DNA of 64,000 nt from Dyella terrae (GTDB lineage: Bacteria; Pseudomonadota; Gammaproteobacteria; Xanthomonadales; Rhodanobacteraceae). Shown piece by piece: positions 43,407 through 51,600 of this stretch (the stretch's first letter is position 1; each line of letters starts with the position of its first letter). A program made the position numbers and the translations under genes. The DNA lies in the NCBI RefSeq assembly GCF_004322705.1, contig NZ_SIZZ01000003.1, forward strand, positions 372,001-436,000, read 5' to 3'. The notes below the pieces were generated by a model, which saw nothing but the letters and a program-made list of their open reading frames with translations, made no database searches and was not told the origin of the DNA.

Positions 43407-44672
43407 ATGCGCGCCCTAGCGTCCGCCCTTCGTTCGCCCCTGTTGCCCTTCTGGCTGGTCATCGCCTTGCTGCCGATCGGTCGCAGCTCCGAGCTGGGCA
43501 CGTTCCTGTGCTTGCTGGGCACCATCCTCTTGTTTGTCCGGCAGCCGCGGGCGCTGAGCGATCACACGGGCGCGCGGGTGCTGCTGTGGATAATGGGCGC
43601 TTACATCGTTGCCGCGCTGGTTTCTTCCATCGACTCGGTGGCTCCCGGGAAAAGCTGGTCGACCGTGGCTTCGCTGTTGCGTTATGTCCCGCTCGGTCTT
43701 TATGCGTGTTTCGCGATTCGTTGGGAGTCGCGCCTGCATGCGCTCTATTACGCCGTGGCCGCGGTGATCGCCTTGTGGGTGGTCGACGCCTGGGTGCAGG
43801 CGTTGACGGGCTGGAGTCTGGGCGGTCATGCGCAGGCTGAGCGCGTCTCCGGAATCTTTGGCGCCGAGCATCTGAAACTCGGTCCCGTGCTGGCCGTCCT
43901 CGCGCCTTTCGCACTCTGGGCCGCGCGGGAGCGTTGGGGCGTGTGGGGCCTGATCGGTGCGTTCCTTATCATGCTCGGTCCCGTGTTGCTTGCCGGGTCG
44001 CGCGCCGCGTGGATCAGCTATGCCGTTGTCGCCGTGGCGTTCGCCTGGCATGAGGCGCGTTCGCCGCGTCGGTTCCTGATCATCTGCATGGCGGGGTTGC
44101 TGGCCGCGCTCGCGGCAGGTGGCATCGCCTGGAAAACGTCCGAGCGCTTCCAGGCGCGCATGGATCGCACGCTGGTTGCCCTGAAGGGTTCCGACCAGGC
44201 GGTTGATGAAGCGCTGACCGGTCGCCTTGCGATCTGGCGCACGAGCGTGCGCATGTTCGAAGCGCATCCCGTCAACGGCGTTGGCGTGCGCGCGTATCGC
44301 TATGCGTATCCGCAGTTCGCCCCGGCCAATGATCACTTCGTCGTCTCTGACGAGGCTTGCGGCGCGGGCGAAGGTGCCTGCCACGCGCATCAGTGGGTAC
44401 TCGAAGTGCTGACCGAAACGGGTGTCCTGGGTCTGCTGCTGTGGCTGAGTGCGCTGGGCCTGGCAATCGCCACCTATGTGCGCGCAGGTGCGCAGGCGCG
44501 ACGCCATGCGTTTGTGCCCACGGTGGCGCTGCTGGCCATGCTGTTTCCCTTGAACACGCATCTGGCCTTCTATTCGTCCTGGTGGGGCTTGCTGTTCGCC
44601 TGGTTGCTGGGCCTGTGGTGTGCGGCGCTGTTCGTCTTTGCCGGCGCCCCGCGAGGGAAAGTGCATGGCTGA
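43407..44672 (+). CDS. waaL: O-antigen ligase family protein (WaaL-like)
   Basis: 421-aa integral membrane protein with 10-12 helices of the Wzy_C/WaaL family, which joins undecaprenyl-linked O-chain to lipid A-core in the periplasm. The typical large periplasmic loop contains RLAIWRTSVRMFEAHPVNGV, then GVRAYRYAYPQF and AHQWVLEVLTETGVLGLLLW. A Wzy polymerase role cannot be excluded. Start at 43407 has AAGGA 5 nt upstream. Its last 8 nt overlap the start of the next gene, so translation is coupled. Confidence 0.85.
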   Translation: MRALASALRSPLLPFWLVIALLPIGRSSELGTFLCLLGTILLFVRQPRALSDHTGARVLLWIMGAYIVAALVSSIDSVAPGKSWSTVASLLRYVPLGLYACFAIRWESRLHALYYAVAAVIALWVVDAWVQALTGWSLGGHAQAERVSGIFGAEHLKLGPVLAVLAPFALWAARERWGVWGLIGAFLIMLGPVLLAGSRAAWISYAVVAVAFAWHEARSPRRFLIICMAGLLAALAAGGIAWKTSERFQARMDRTLVALKGSDQAVDEALTGRLAIWRTSVRMFEAHPVNGVGVRAYRYAYPQFAPANDHFVVSDEACGAGEGACHAHQWVLEVLTETGVLGLLLWLSALGLAIATYVRAGAQARRHAFVPTVALLAMLFPLNTHLAFYSSWWGLLFAWLLGLWCAALFVFAGAPRGKVHG

Positions 44673-45447
44673 GTCGTTGTCCGTCGTCGTCACCACGTAT
44701 AACAGCGCGGCGACGCTCGATGCCTGCCTGGCCAGCGTGCGGTGGGCGGATGACATCGTGGTGCTCGATTCCGGATCGACGGATGCGACGCTGGCCATCG
44801 CGGCGCATTACGGCGCACGCGTAGCCACGCAGCCCTTTGCTGGCTACAGCGCGCAGAAACAGGCGGCCATCGACCTGGCCCTGCATCGCTGGGTGCTGCT
44901 GCTGGATTCGGATGAGGCCGTGCCTGCCGATGCCGGCAAGACGATTCGCCAGGCACTTGTCCATCCGACGGAAGCGGGCTTCCTGATCTGGCGGCGCGAA
45001 TGGATTTTCTGGCAGTGGCAATCGTCGCGCAGCCGCCTCAATCACTACGTACGCCTGTTCGATCGCCAGCGCGCGCGCATGAGCAACCACCAGGTGCACG
45101 AGGAAGTGCAGGTCGACGGGCGTGTCGGCGTGCTGGACGTGGTGCTCGACCACTACGGCGAGCGTGACATCGCCGGGCGCGTCGACAAAGCCAATCGCTA
45201 TTCCACCCTGCAGGTCGCGGACCTGGGGGGCAAGGGCCGGCGCGGCGTGCGGATGCGCATGCTCACCAATGCCACGGCAGCGTTCTTTCGTTACTACCTG
45301 TTGCGCGGCCACTGGCGCTCGGGCTGGGCAGGTTTCATTGCCGCCCGGATCCACGCCTTCTACGCGTTCCTCAAGTACGCCAAGCTTTACGAGGCCACGC
45401 GTGCGAACGCGCGGGAACAGCGCCTGCCCGGCAACGACGCCGACTGA
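44665..45447 (+). CDS. Family 2 glycosyltransferase, WaaE/KdtX-like
   Basis: 260-aa GT2 enzyme: SVVVTTYNSAATLDACL, then VLDSGSTDAT and LLLDSDEAVP (DSD 81-83 as metal/donor motif); the middle FLIWRREWIFWQWQSSRSRL pattern and HYGERDIAGRVDKANRYSTLQ are characteristic of the WaaE/KdtX group that adds glucose or a related hexose to the LPS inner core. GAGGGAAAG precedes the ATG inside the ligase gene; 8-nt overlap with it. Confidence 0.88.
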   Translation: MAESLSVVVTTYNSAATLDACLASVRWADDIVVLDSGSTDATLAIAAHYGARVATQPFAGYSAQKQAAIDLALHRWVLLLDSDEAVPADAGKTIRQALVHPTEAGFLIWRREWIFWQWQSSRSRLNHYVRLFDRQRARMSNHQVHEEVQVDGRVGVLDVVLDHYGERDIAGRVDKANRYSTLQVADLGGKGRRGVRMRMLTNATAAFFRYYLLRGHWRSGWAGFIAARIHAFYAFLKYAKLYEATRANAREQRLPGNDAD

Positions 45448-46362
45448 TCAGGCTGCCTTGACCACCGGCACCGGCTGATGGTGCAGGGCGCCGGCGAGCA
45501 GGGCGCAGGCTTCCTGACGAAGGGCTTCGCGCTTGCGGAACGCGGAGCGGTGCTTGCTTTCCACGTCCATTTCGCTGCGCAAGGCCTCGCGCACGGGCAA
45601 GGCATAAAAGCCATCGGCAAGCGGCTCCCCGAGGCATTCCGTCCAGAAGCTGTCGTAGTCGGCCTTGATCTTGTCCGCCTCGAGCGCGAACGGGTGGGCG
45701 TGGTTGCTCACGCCGCGCACTTGCACGGCCTGGGTCAGCTGGCCAATGGCAAGGACCAGGGAGTAGAGCAGGTTCTTCGGGCGCAGGCCGTGGCATTGCT
45801 TGGTGAGCTCGCGCACCGCATCGCGACCCAGTTCGGCCGCGGCGCCCTGGACGCAGCCGATCATCAGCGTGCGGCCGTTGTCGGCAACCGTAAAGATCAT
45901 CGACGAGAGCACCTGGCCCTGCGTATTGGCCAGGCACAGCGCCATTTCGCCTTCGCGACTGCGTCCGGTGGGACGACGCAATTCGATCAGCAGTTCACTG
46001 CCGTCCTTCAGGCTGACCGCACCCAGCACGGAGCGACCTTGCAGGTAGATCGCATCAACGATAGGGCGCGGAAAGTTCGCGAAGACGTACTGAAAATGTC
46101 CCTGGATAATTTCGATGCGACGGGCACGGCCGAGGCGACGATTGATGTACGCGTGATGCCAGCGTTCAAGAAGGCGCGGGTCGTGCGCAAGCATGGCGCT
46201 GAGTCGATCGGAGCCGTAGATGGTTTTCAGCCATGTCCCCTGGCGGCCGGGCATGCGCAGGCTGCGGCCAAGGTATTTCAGGCCGGATGCAATTCGCTTG
46301 GTCGTTGACCCGCGCCAGTCATGACGACCGTGCAGCGAGCGAAGGAAGAGCCGGATGGACAT
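45448..46362 (-). CDS. VirK/YbjX (DUF535) family protein
   Basis: 304-aa protein of the DUF535 family (VirK of Shigella, YbjX/SomA of Salmonella), linked by earlier work to virulence and envelope resistance but of unknown biochemistry. Features: LHGRHDWRGSTTKRIASGLK at the start region, TWLKTIYGSDRLSAMLAHDP, PIVDAIYLQGRSVLGAVSLKD, and SNHAHPFALEADKIKADYDSFW. No signal peptide. It is convergent with the GT2 gene with the stop codons adjacent (end 45447, start 45448), and it sits inside the LPS block. The start is unsure, as no SD is clear; TTG at 46377 is possible. Confidence 0.82.
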   Translation of the reverse strand: MSIRLFLRSLHGRHDWRGSTTKRIASGLKYLGRSLRMPGRQGTWLKTIYGSDRLSAMLAHDPRLLERWHHAYINRRLGRARRIEIIQGHFQYVFANFPRPIVDAIYLQGRSVLGAVSLKDGSELLIELRRPTGRSREGEMALCLANTQGQVLSSMIFTVADNGRTLMIGCVQGAAAELGRDAVRELTKQCHGLRPKNLLYSLVLAIGQLTQAVQVRGVSNHAHPFALEADKIKADYDSFWTECLGEPLADGFYALPVREALRSEMDVESKHRSAFRKREALRQEACALLAGALHHQPVPVVKAA

Positions 46363-46507
46363 GAAGGTGCGCAACAATTGCAGTGATCCGCGCGCTTTCT
46401 ACGCGAGCAATCTGTCGTTGGCCTGTCATGCGTCGCATGCGTTCAGTTGCGGTCTCACTGACGCGGAATTCCTTGCGACAAAGTGTCGCGAGGCTTGCGC
46501 TCAGTAA
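46361..46507 (+). CDS. Possible 48-aa cysteine-rich small protein
   Basis: A short open frame filling the gap between two minus-strand genes. It starts ATG at 46361 with GAAGGAAGAG about 10 nt upstream, encodes five cysteines (C7, C22, C30, C42 and C46) ending KCREACAQ, and stops at 46507 just inside the lpxL end. Third-position GC is about 65%, clearly lower than in neighbouring genes, so it may be chance. No signal peptide or known motif. Confidence 0.25.
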   Translation: MKVRNNCSDPRAFYASNLSLACHASHAFSCGLTDAEFLATKCREACAQ

Positions 46508-47427
46508 ACGTTGGGCATGCCCGGCGGACGCGTCTTGAAACGCTTGTGCACCCAGAGGTATTGCTCGGGCGCTTCACGCACCATCTGCTCGATGCATGCG
46601 TTGACGCGCGCGGTGTCGTCCAGCGTGTCCTTGCCGGGGAAGTCGTTCAGCGGTGCACCCAGGCGCAGCGCATAGCCCTGGTTGCCGGGCAGGCGGCGAT
46701 GGAAGAAAGGGATCACCACGGCGCCGGACATGCGGGCCAGGTGGTGCGTCGCCGTGATGGTCGCCGCCGGCACGCCGAAGAACGGCACGAACACGTTGTC
46801 CTTGCTGCGCATGTCCTGATCCGGCGCATACCAGAGCGTTCCGCCGTGCTTGAGATATTTCACCGTGCCGCGGATGTCATCCTTGTCGAACATGGCCTCC
46901 GCGTAACCGAGGCGCGCGCGCAACACGGCCCACTCGAACACGTCCGAGTCCATCCGGCGATACATGCCGGAGATGCGGATATGCCGCGAGACCAGGCGTG
47001 CACACAGCTCAAGGTGGGAGAAGTGACCACCGACCAGCAATACGCCCTTGCCTTGCGCGCGTGCCTGTTCAAGATGCTCGACGCCCTCGAAGGTGAGCGG
47101 CACGTTGGCAATGGCGCGATCGGAGCCCATCCAGCCCAGCGCGAACTCCACCATCATCAGGCCGATGTCGCGCAGGTGCGCATCGACGAGTCTGGCCCGT
47201 TCGGCGGCCGACAGTTCCGGAAAGCAAAGGTCAATGTTGACCTCGGCGATGTGTCGGCGCGGCGAGGGAAAGCGCTCGATCAGCCAGCCCAGCCCGCGCC
47301 CGGCGGCCATCAGCCAGGGGCGGGGCAGCGACGCCACCAGCTTGAGCACGCCCACGCCGATCCACGCCGGCCAGTGGGAAGGCCAGAGCAGGCTGCGTTG
47401 GAAGCGGGGTCGAGGGGCACCGGGCAT
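46501..47427 (-). CDS. lpxL: Lipid A lauroyl-type acyltransferase (LpxL/HtrB family)
   Basis: 308-aa late lipid A acyltransferase that adds a secondary acyl chain from acyl-ACP at the inner membrane. N-terminal hydrophobic segment (about 20-45); catalytic H-x4-E motif HFSHLE (H135, E140); also FEGVEHLEQARAQGKGVLLV and LWYAPDQDMRSKDNVFVPFF, family landmarks. Full length. Divergent from waaA with only 74 nt between, so the two lipid A/core genes share a promoter region. The SD is weak. Confidence 0.92.
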   Translation of the reverse strand: MPGAPRPRFQRSLLWPSHWPAWIGVGVLKLVASLPRPWLMAAGRGLGWLIERFPSPRRHIAEVNIDLCFPELSAAERARLVDAHLRDIGLMMVEFALGWMGSDRAIANVPLTFEGVEHLEQARAQGKGVLLVGGHFSHLELCARLVSRHIRISGMYRRMDSDVFEWAVLRARLGYAEAMFDKDDIRGTVKYLKHGGTLWYAPDQDMRSKDNVFVPFFGVPAATITATHHLARMSGAVVIPFFHRRLPGNQGYALRLGAPLNDFPGKDTLDDTARVNACIEQMVREAPEQYLWVHKRFKTRPPGMPNVY

Positions 47428-47501
47428 GAGGCCGGCGATTGTAGCAGCCGGCCTTGATCGGGGGCTGGCTATACTGCTGGCTTCGCTGAAGGGGCTCGAC
47501 G

Positions 47502-48767
47502 TTGCGCTATCTCTACACCCTGGCCATGTACCTGGTGACGCCGATCATCGTGCTGCGTCTGCTGGCGCGTGGCGTTCGCTATCGCGACTACCACCGGCGC
47601 TGGCGCGAACGCTTCGGCTTCTACGATCTGCCGCCCGTGCGCGGCAGCATCTGGGTCCACGCGGTGTCGGTAGGCGAGGTGAATGCTGCCGAGCCGCTGA
47701 TCAAGGCCTTGCGCGAGGAGTACACCAACGCGCCGCTGGTGGTGACCACGGTGACCCCGACGGGGTCCGAGCGTGTGCGCCAGCTCTTTGGCAATAGTGT
47801 CTCTCACGTCTATCTGCCCTACGACTTGCCCTTTGCGGTGTCGCGATTCATGAAGCGCGTGCGTCCGCGCCTGGCGATCATCGTGGAAACCGAGATCTGG
47901 CCGAACCTGTACTTCGCGTGCAAAAAACGCGGCATTCCGCTGATGATCGTCAATGCGCGACTGTCCGAGCGATCGCTGCGCGGTTATCGACCGATGCAGG
48001 GACTGGTGCGTTCGGCGCTGAGCTGCGTGCGCCAGATCGCCGCGCAATCGCGCACGGATGCCGCGCGCTATCGCTCGCTGGGCATGGATCCTTCGCGCAT
48101 CCTGGTCAGCGGCAACCTGAAGTTCGACATGCCGGTGCCGTATGACGCGGTGCCGGCGGGCGACGCGCTGCGTCAGCAATGGGGCAGGCTGCGGCCGGTC
48201 TGGATTGCCGGCAGCACGCACGAAGGCGAGGAGCTGGCGATACTCGAGGCACATCTCGAAGTGCTCAAGCGACTGCCGGACGCCTTGCTGCTCATCGCGC
48301 CGAGGCATCCCGAGCGCTTCAAGATGGTGGAGAACTCCGTTCGCAGCCTTGGGTTTTCCACGGCCACGCGCAGCACCGATCGCGTACCGACGGCCGCGCA
48401 CCAGGTGTTCGTCATCGATGCGATGGGCGAGCTGATGCAGTTCTACGCCGCGGCCGATCTCGCCTTTGTCGGTGGCAGTCTCGTGCCCATCGGTGGCCAC
48501 AACGTGCTCGAGCCGGCGGCGCTGTCCAAGCCGGTGCTGGTGGGGCCGCACACGTTCAATTTCGAGGAAATCACGCTCACCCTGATTCGCGAGGGTGCCG
48601 GTGCCAGGGTCGACAGTAGCGATGCCCTTGGCGGCGATGTGCTCAAACTCCTGTTGGACCAGGGGCGCCGCGCGCAGATGGGCACGCGCGCCAAAGTGGT
48701 GTTCGACAGTGAGCGCGGCGCGGTGAAGCGCGTGATGGAACTGATTGACCGCCAGTTGCAGGAGTAG
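47502..48767 (+). CDS. waaA: 3-deoxy-D-manno-octulosonic acid (Kdo) transferase
   Basis: 421-aa WaaA/KdtA, which attaches Kdo to lipid IVA at the cytoplasmic face of the inner membrane. The catalytic glutamate is in HAVSVGEV (E59). Also IIVETEIWPNLYFACKKRGI, RLSERSLRGYRP, and the Kdo-binding half with GGHNVLEPAALSKPVLVGPH. TTG start at 47502 with AAGGGG 8 nt upstream; the alternative ATG at 47526 would cut the hydrophobic N-terminal anchor. Followed by hairpin repeats. Confidence 0.95.
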   Translation: MRYLYTLAMYLVTPIIVLRLLARGVRYRDYHRRWRERFGFYDLPPVRGSIWVHAVSVGEVNAAEPLIKALREEYTNAPLVVTTVTPTGSERVRQLFGNSVSHVYLPYDLPFAVSRFMKRVRPRLAIIVETEIWPNLYFACKKRGIPLMIVNARLSERSLRGYRPMQGLVRSALSCVRQIAAQSRTDAARYRSLGMDPSRILVSGNLKFDMPVPYDAVPAGDALRQQWGRLRPVWIAGSTHEGEELAILEAHLEVLKRLPDALLLIAPRHPERFKMVENSVRSLGFSTATRSTDRVPTAAHQVFVIDAMGELMQFYAAADLAFVGGSLVPIGGHNVLEPAALSKPVLVGPHTFNFEEITLTLIREGAGARVDSSDALGGDVLKLLLDQGRRAQMGTRAKVVFDSERGAVKRVMELIDRQLQE

Positions 48768-48769
48768 GG

Positions 48770-48786
48770 CGCTCGCTACGCGAGCG
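48770..48786. terminator. Small hairpin after waaA
   Basis: CGCTCGC (48770-48776) / GCGAGCG (48780-48786), loop TAC, three nt after the waaA stop. No T run; a possible partial terminator or 3'-end stabiliser. Confidence 0.4.
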
Positions 48787-48793
48787 GTGAATT

Positions 48794-48892
48794 CGCCCGC
48801 TGAGCGGGCTGTAAACGGTCAACAGGTAAGAGCAGGCAACGCCTTCGCTTCTGCTGTTCACCGTTTACCGTTTACAGCCCGCGCAGCGGGCG
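48794..48892. repeat. Long hairpin repeat, GTAAACGG family, copy 1
   Basis: Outer arms CGCCCGCTGAGCGGGC and GCCCGCGCAGCGGGCG enclose inner arms CTGTAAACGGTCAACAG and a matching CACCGTTTACCGTTTACAG, giving an extended imperfect palindrome of about 99 bp. It shares GGTGAATTCGCCCGCTG and GCGGGCTGTAAACGGT with the copy at 52281-52397. Confidence 0.75.
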
Positions 48893-48899
48893 ATATCAC

Positions 48900-48952
48900 G
48901 GCTCTAAACACACAAAAGCCGGGCTATGCCCGGCCTTTGTGCGTTTAGAGCC
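48900..48952. terminator. Long bidirectional terminator between waaA and tolC
   Basis: An almost perfect 25-bp stem: GGCTCTAAACACACAAAAGC then CGGGC pairs with GCCCGGC, then CTTTGTGCGTTTAGAGCC, around a TAT loop. It lies between two converging genes, 11 nt from the tolC stop; the central GC core with A/T-rich flanks is suitable for termination in both directions. Confidence 0.8.
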
Positions 48953-48962
48953 ATCCAGAGGA

Positions 48963-50324
48963 TTACTGAAGCAGCGTGTTCACGCCTTCCAGATCCTTCA
49001 GGTCGATCGTGCCGGCCGCCTGCTTCAGCTGCAGCTTGTTGAGGATGAACTGGTGGCGGGCCTGCGAGTAGCTGCTCTCGGCCTGGGTCAGCGTCTGAAT
49101 CGCGTTGAGCACGTTCAGCATGGTCTGCGTACCCACGTCGAAGCCGGCACGCGTGGCTTCCAGGGCCTTCTGGCCGGAGTCCACCGACGCCTTGTTCGCC
49201 TGCACCTGGAGGATGCCGGCGCCCACCGAACGGTAGAAGTTCAGGGTGTCACGCGAGACCTGGCGGCGCTGCGATTCCAGGGAGTCCTGGGCCGCGTCAC
49301 GCTCGTAGATCGACTGGCGCACGCGCGACTGCGTGGCGCCACCGGCAAAGATCGGCACGCGCAGCGTCAGGCCGACCGTGGTGCCGCCGCTGACTTCATT
49401 CTGGGCGGCGATAGCGGCCGGGGTACCGTTCTTGTACCAGGTTCCGCTCTTGCCGTAGTTCACCGAGGCATCGATGGTCGGCAGGTGGCCGGAGCGAGCC
49501 TGGTTCACGCTGTGCTCGGCCGCATCGACCGAGTACTGCTGCGACAGGACCAGCGGGTTGTTCTTGAGCGCCTGCTCAACCCACTGGTTCGGATCGGCCG
49601 GGGTCGGCGCGTCCATCGGCAGCTCCTCGCGCAGCTTCTTCAGCTCGCCCGTGGGCTTGCCGGTGATCTGCGTCAGGGCTTCGCGCGAATCGTTGAGCGT
49701 GTTCTGGGCGGAGATCGTCTGCGCCTTAGCCAGCTCGTAGTACGACTTCGCCTGATAGACGTCGGTCACGGCCGACAGGCCGACCTTGAAGCGCTGGTCC
49801 GACTGCTCGTAGGCCTGCTTGTAGGCCTCTTCATTGGCCTGGGCGAAGGTGAGCTGGTCCTGCGCGGTCAGCACGCCGAAGTAGGCGGTGGTGACACGCA
49901 CGTAAAGCGCCTGCAGGGCGGCTTCGTACTGTTCGTCCTGCGCGCTGCGCTGCGACTGGGCGGTCTTCAGGCCAGCCCACAGGCTCATGTCGATCACGCT
50001 CTGCGTGAGCGTGCCGGACAGGTTGCGGGTGCGCGAGTGACCGAGCTTGTCGCTGCCAATGGTGACGATGCCGGTGACCGGATCGGTGTTGACGCTGCGG
50101 CCGCCGGTGGTCTGGCTGATGCCGTACGTGCCGTTGACCTGCGGCAACAGCAGGGCACGCGCCTGGTTCACGCCTTCACCGGTGGCCAGACGCTGGGCGT
50201 CCGACTGCGACAGCACCGGATCGTTGGCGCGTGCTTCTCGGTATGCATCCAGCAAATCCTCGCTGTGGCCGACCAGTGGGAAGGTCGTCAGGGCCAGGGC
50301 AAGGGTCAGAAGCTTCAAACGCAT
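48963..50324 (-). CDS. tolC: TolC family outer-membrane channel protein
   Basis: 453-aa outer-membrane efflux/secretion channel. Signal peptide MRLKLLTLALALTTFPLVG (then HSE), two tandem OEP domains (about 25-215 and 235-430) rich in long helices, each with the EDLLDAYREARANDPVL-type opening. It forms the outer-membrane exit duct for RND pumps and type I secretion. Monocistronic or downstream of pcm: the gap to the PCMT-family gene is 30 nt on the same strand. Confidence 0.93.
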   Translation of the reverse strand: MRLKLLTLALALTTFPLVGHSEDLLDAYREARANDPVLSQSDAQRLATGEGVNQARALLLPQVNGTYGISQTTGGRSVNTDPVTGIVTIGSDKLGHSRTRNLSGTLTQSVIDMSLWAGLKTAQSQRSAQDEQYEAALQALYVRVTTAYFGVLTAQDQLTFAQANEEAYKQAYEQSDQRFKVGLSAVTDVYQAKSYYELAKAQTISAQNTLNDSREALTQITGKPTGELKKLREELPMDAPTPADPNQWVEQALKNNPLVLSQQYSVDAAEHSVNQARSGHLPTIDASVNYGKSGTWYKNGTPAAIAAQNEVSGGTTVGLTLRVPIFAGGATQSRVRQSIYERDAAQDSLESQRRQVSRDTLNFYRSVGAGILQVQANKASVDSGQKALEATRAGFDVGTQTMLNVLNAIQTLTQAESSYSQARHQFILNKLQLKQAAGTIDLKDLEGVNTLLQ

Positions 50325-50354
50325 GGGGTGCCTCTTTCGAAATGGGTAGCGGGG

Positions 50355-51014
50355 TCAGAACACGAAGCGGCGGGGCGGTTCGGCGTGGATCAGGTACGGC
50401 AGGTCCGTCTCCAGAATGCCTTCCTCGCGATACCGGCCTTCGCCTTCGTGGGTGAGCAGTACAACTTGTTGTGCGGGCGACTGGCCGCGCACCGCCAGAA
50501 GGCGGCCGCCCGGCTTGAGCCAGCCCAGGAAACGCGGCGGGATCTCGTGCACGGCACCGGTGATCACCACCGCGTCGAACTGGCCCGCCGGCTGCCAGGC
50601 GTTGACCGCCTCACCGGTGTCCAGCTTCACGTTGGCAATGCCGGCCTGGGCAAGACGCTGGCCCGCGACGGCCGTGAAATCGGCATGGATATCCACGCTG
50701 GTGACATGCGCCGACAGGCTCGCCATGCAGGCGGTGAGGAAGCCCGAACCGGTGCCGATTTCCAGCACGTGGTCGTTCTCGGTGAGTTCCAGCGCCTGCA
50801 GCACGCGGCCTTCGATCACCGGCTTCATCATCACTTCGCCGTGGCCGAGCGGGAGGCTCAGGTCGGCGAAGGCCAGCTTGCGATGCTCCGGGGCGACGAA
50901 GTCTTCGCGACGCAAGCGGCTGAGTACTTCCAGCACGCGGCTGTCCAGTACCTCCCAGGGGCGCACCTGGTTTTCAACCATGTTTTGCCGCGCCTGTTCG
51001 AAGTTCATCGCCAT
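50355..51014 (-). CDS. Protein-L-isoaspartate O-methyltransferase family protein
   Basis: 219-aa SAM-dependent methyltransferase of the PCMT family. SAM motif LEIGTGSGFLTACMA (E85-G91 region), preceded by the PCMT-type RREDFVAPEHRKLAFADLSL and PLGHGEVMMKPVIEGRVLQAL. It is related to repair methyltransferase Pcm but of the group found upstream of tolC, whose substrate is not established. The frame is open far upstream, but MAMNFEQARQNMVENQVRPW is the family N-terminus. Spacing of 30 nt to tolC indicates an operon. Confidence 0.87.
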   Translation of the reverse strand: MAMNFEQARQNMVENQVRPWEVLDSRVLEVLSRLRREDFVAPEHRKLAFADLSLPLGHGEVMMKPVIEGRVLQALELTENDHVLEIGTGSGFLTACMASLSAHVTSVDIHADFTAVAGQRLAQAGIANVKLDTGEAVNAWQPAGQFDAVVITGAVHEIPPRFLGWLKPGGRLLAVRGQSPAQQVVLLTHEGEGRYREEGILETDLPYLIHAEPPRRFVF

Positions 51015-51177
51015 CTGAAGACTACGTCCCGTACAAATAAAAAAGGTCAAAAAGGATAAGCGCTTAGCCTCTTTCCGACAATGTGCAAAGCCTGCGGGGT
51101 GACCCGCGGTACTCGAAGTGCCGGAAGTCACCGGAACGCGTTGACGGAAGTCATGCGCGGCGCGGTGTCCGCGGACA

Positions 51178-51513
51178 CTAGGCGCTGAGACGTCGAGTCT
51201 GCGTCTGTGTTTGGGCAAAGCCCGAAGGCAGTCGCGCCATGGCCTCTTCCATCGCCTGGAGCAGGGTATGGTCCAGGCGCAGGATCCGTCCCTGGGGGGT
51301 CGCCTGCTGGCGGCTCTGCTGAGCCACGGCCAGCCAGGCCAGCCAGCGGGCCAGCTGGTGCCGCTCAGCGGCATTCAGGGCCGCCAGGGCGGCACGGACC
51401 TGGAACAGGCTGCGCCGGGCGGCCGCATGGCCCAGGTCCAGCCAGGCCGCCAGGGCGCGCTGGGCATGGCGGTAGGGGCCACTGAGATGGAGTTCTGCGA
51501 TAGTAGAGGGCAT
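51178..51513 (-). CDS. Small helical protein of unknown function
   Basis: 111-aa protein rich in Ala, Leu, Arg and Gln, predicted mostly helical (RALAAWLDLGHAAARRSLFQ; AALNAAERHQLARWLAWLAV). Its codons are strongly G/C at the third position, like real neighbours, which is the main support. No SD is evident before the ATG at 51513. It lies between the PCMT gene and the divergent TetR gene; no known motif. Confidence 0.55.
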   Translation of the reverse strand: MPSTIAELHLSGPYRHAQRALAAWLDLGHAAARRSLFQVRAALAALNAAERHQLARWLAWLAVAQQSRQQATPQGRILRLDHTLLQAMEEAMARLPSGFAQTQTQTRRLSA

Positions 51514-51554
51514 AGGTCGGCCGTTCAGGACGCCTGTGGAAAATAAGTAAACCG

Positions 51555-51575
51555 GCTCGTATACTAAACCCGAGC
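51555..51575. promoter_or_regulatory. Inverted repeat over a -10 element upstream of TetR gene
   Basis: GCTCG (51555-51559) and CGAGC (51571-51575) enclose 11 nt that include TATACT (51560-51565), a good -10 hexamer for the TetR-family gene 36 nt downstream. No strong -35 is seen. Inference: autoregulatory operator of the adjacent regulator. Confidence 0.45.
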
Positions 51576-51600
51576 TATCTCATTTGTGAAGGTGCTGGCA

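Noticed and set aside
43585-43593. Perfect DnaA box TGTGGATAA inside the O-antigen ligase gene
   Set aside because: A single isolated match within coding sequence is compatible with chance and codon constraint.
48939-51059. 706-codon open frame antisense to tolC and the PCMT-family gene
   Set aside because: No recognisable domain or SD, and both opposite genes are well supported; an artefact of high GC.
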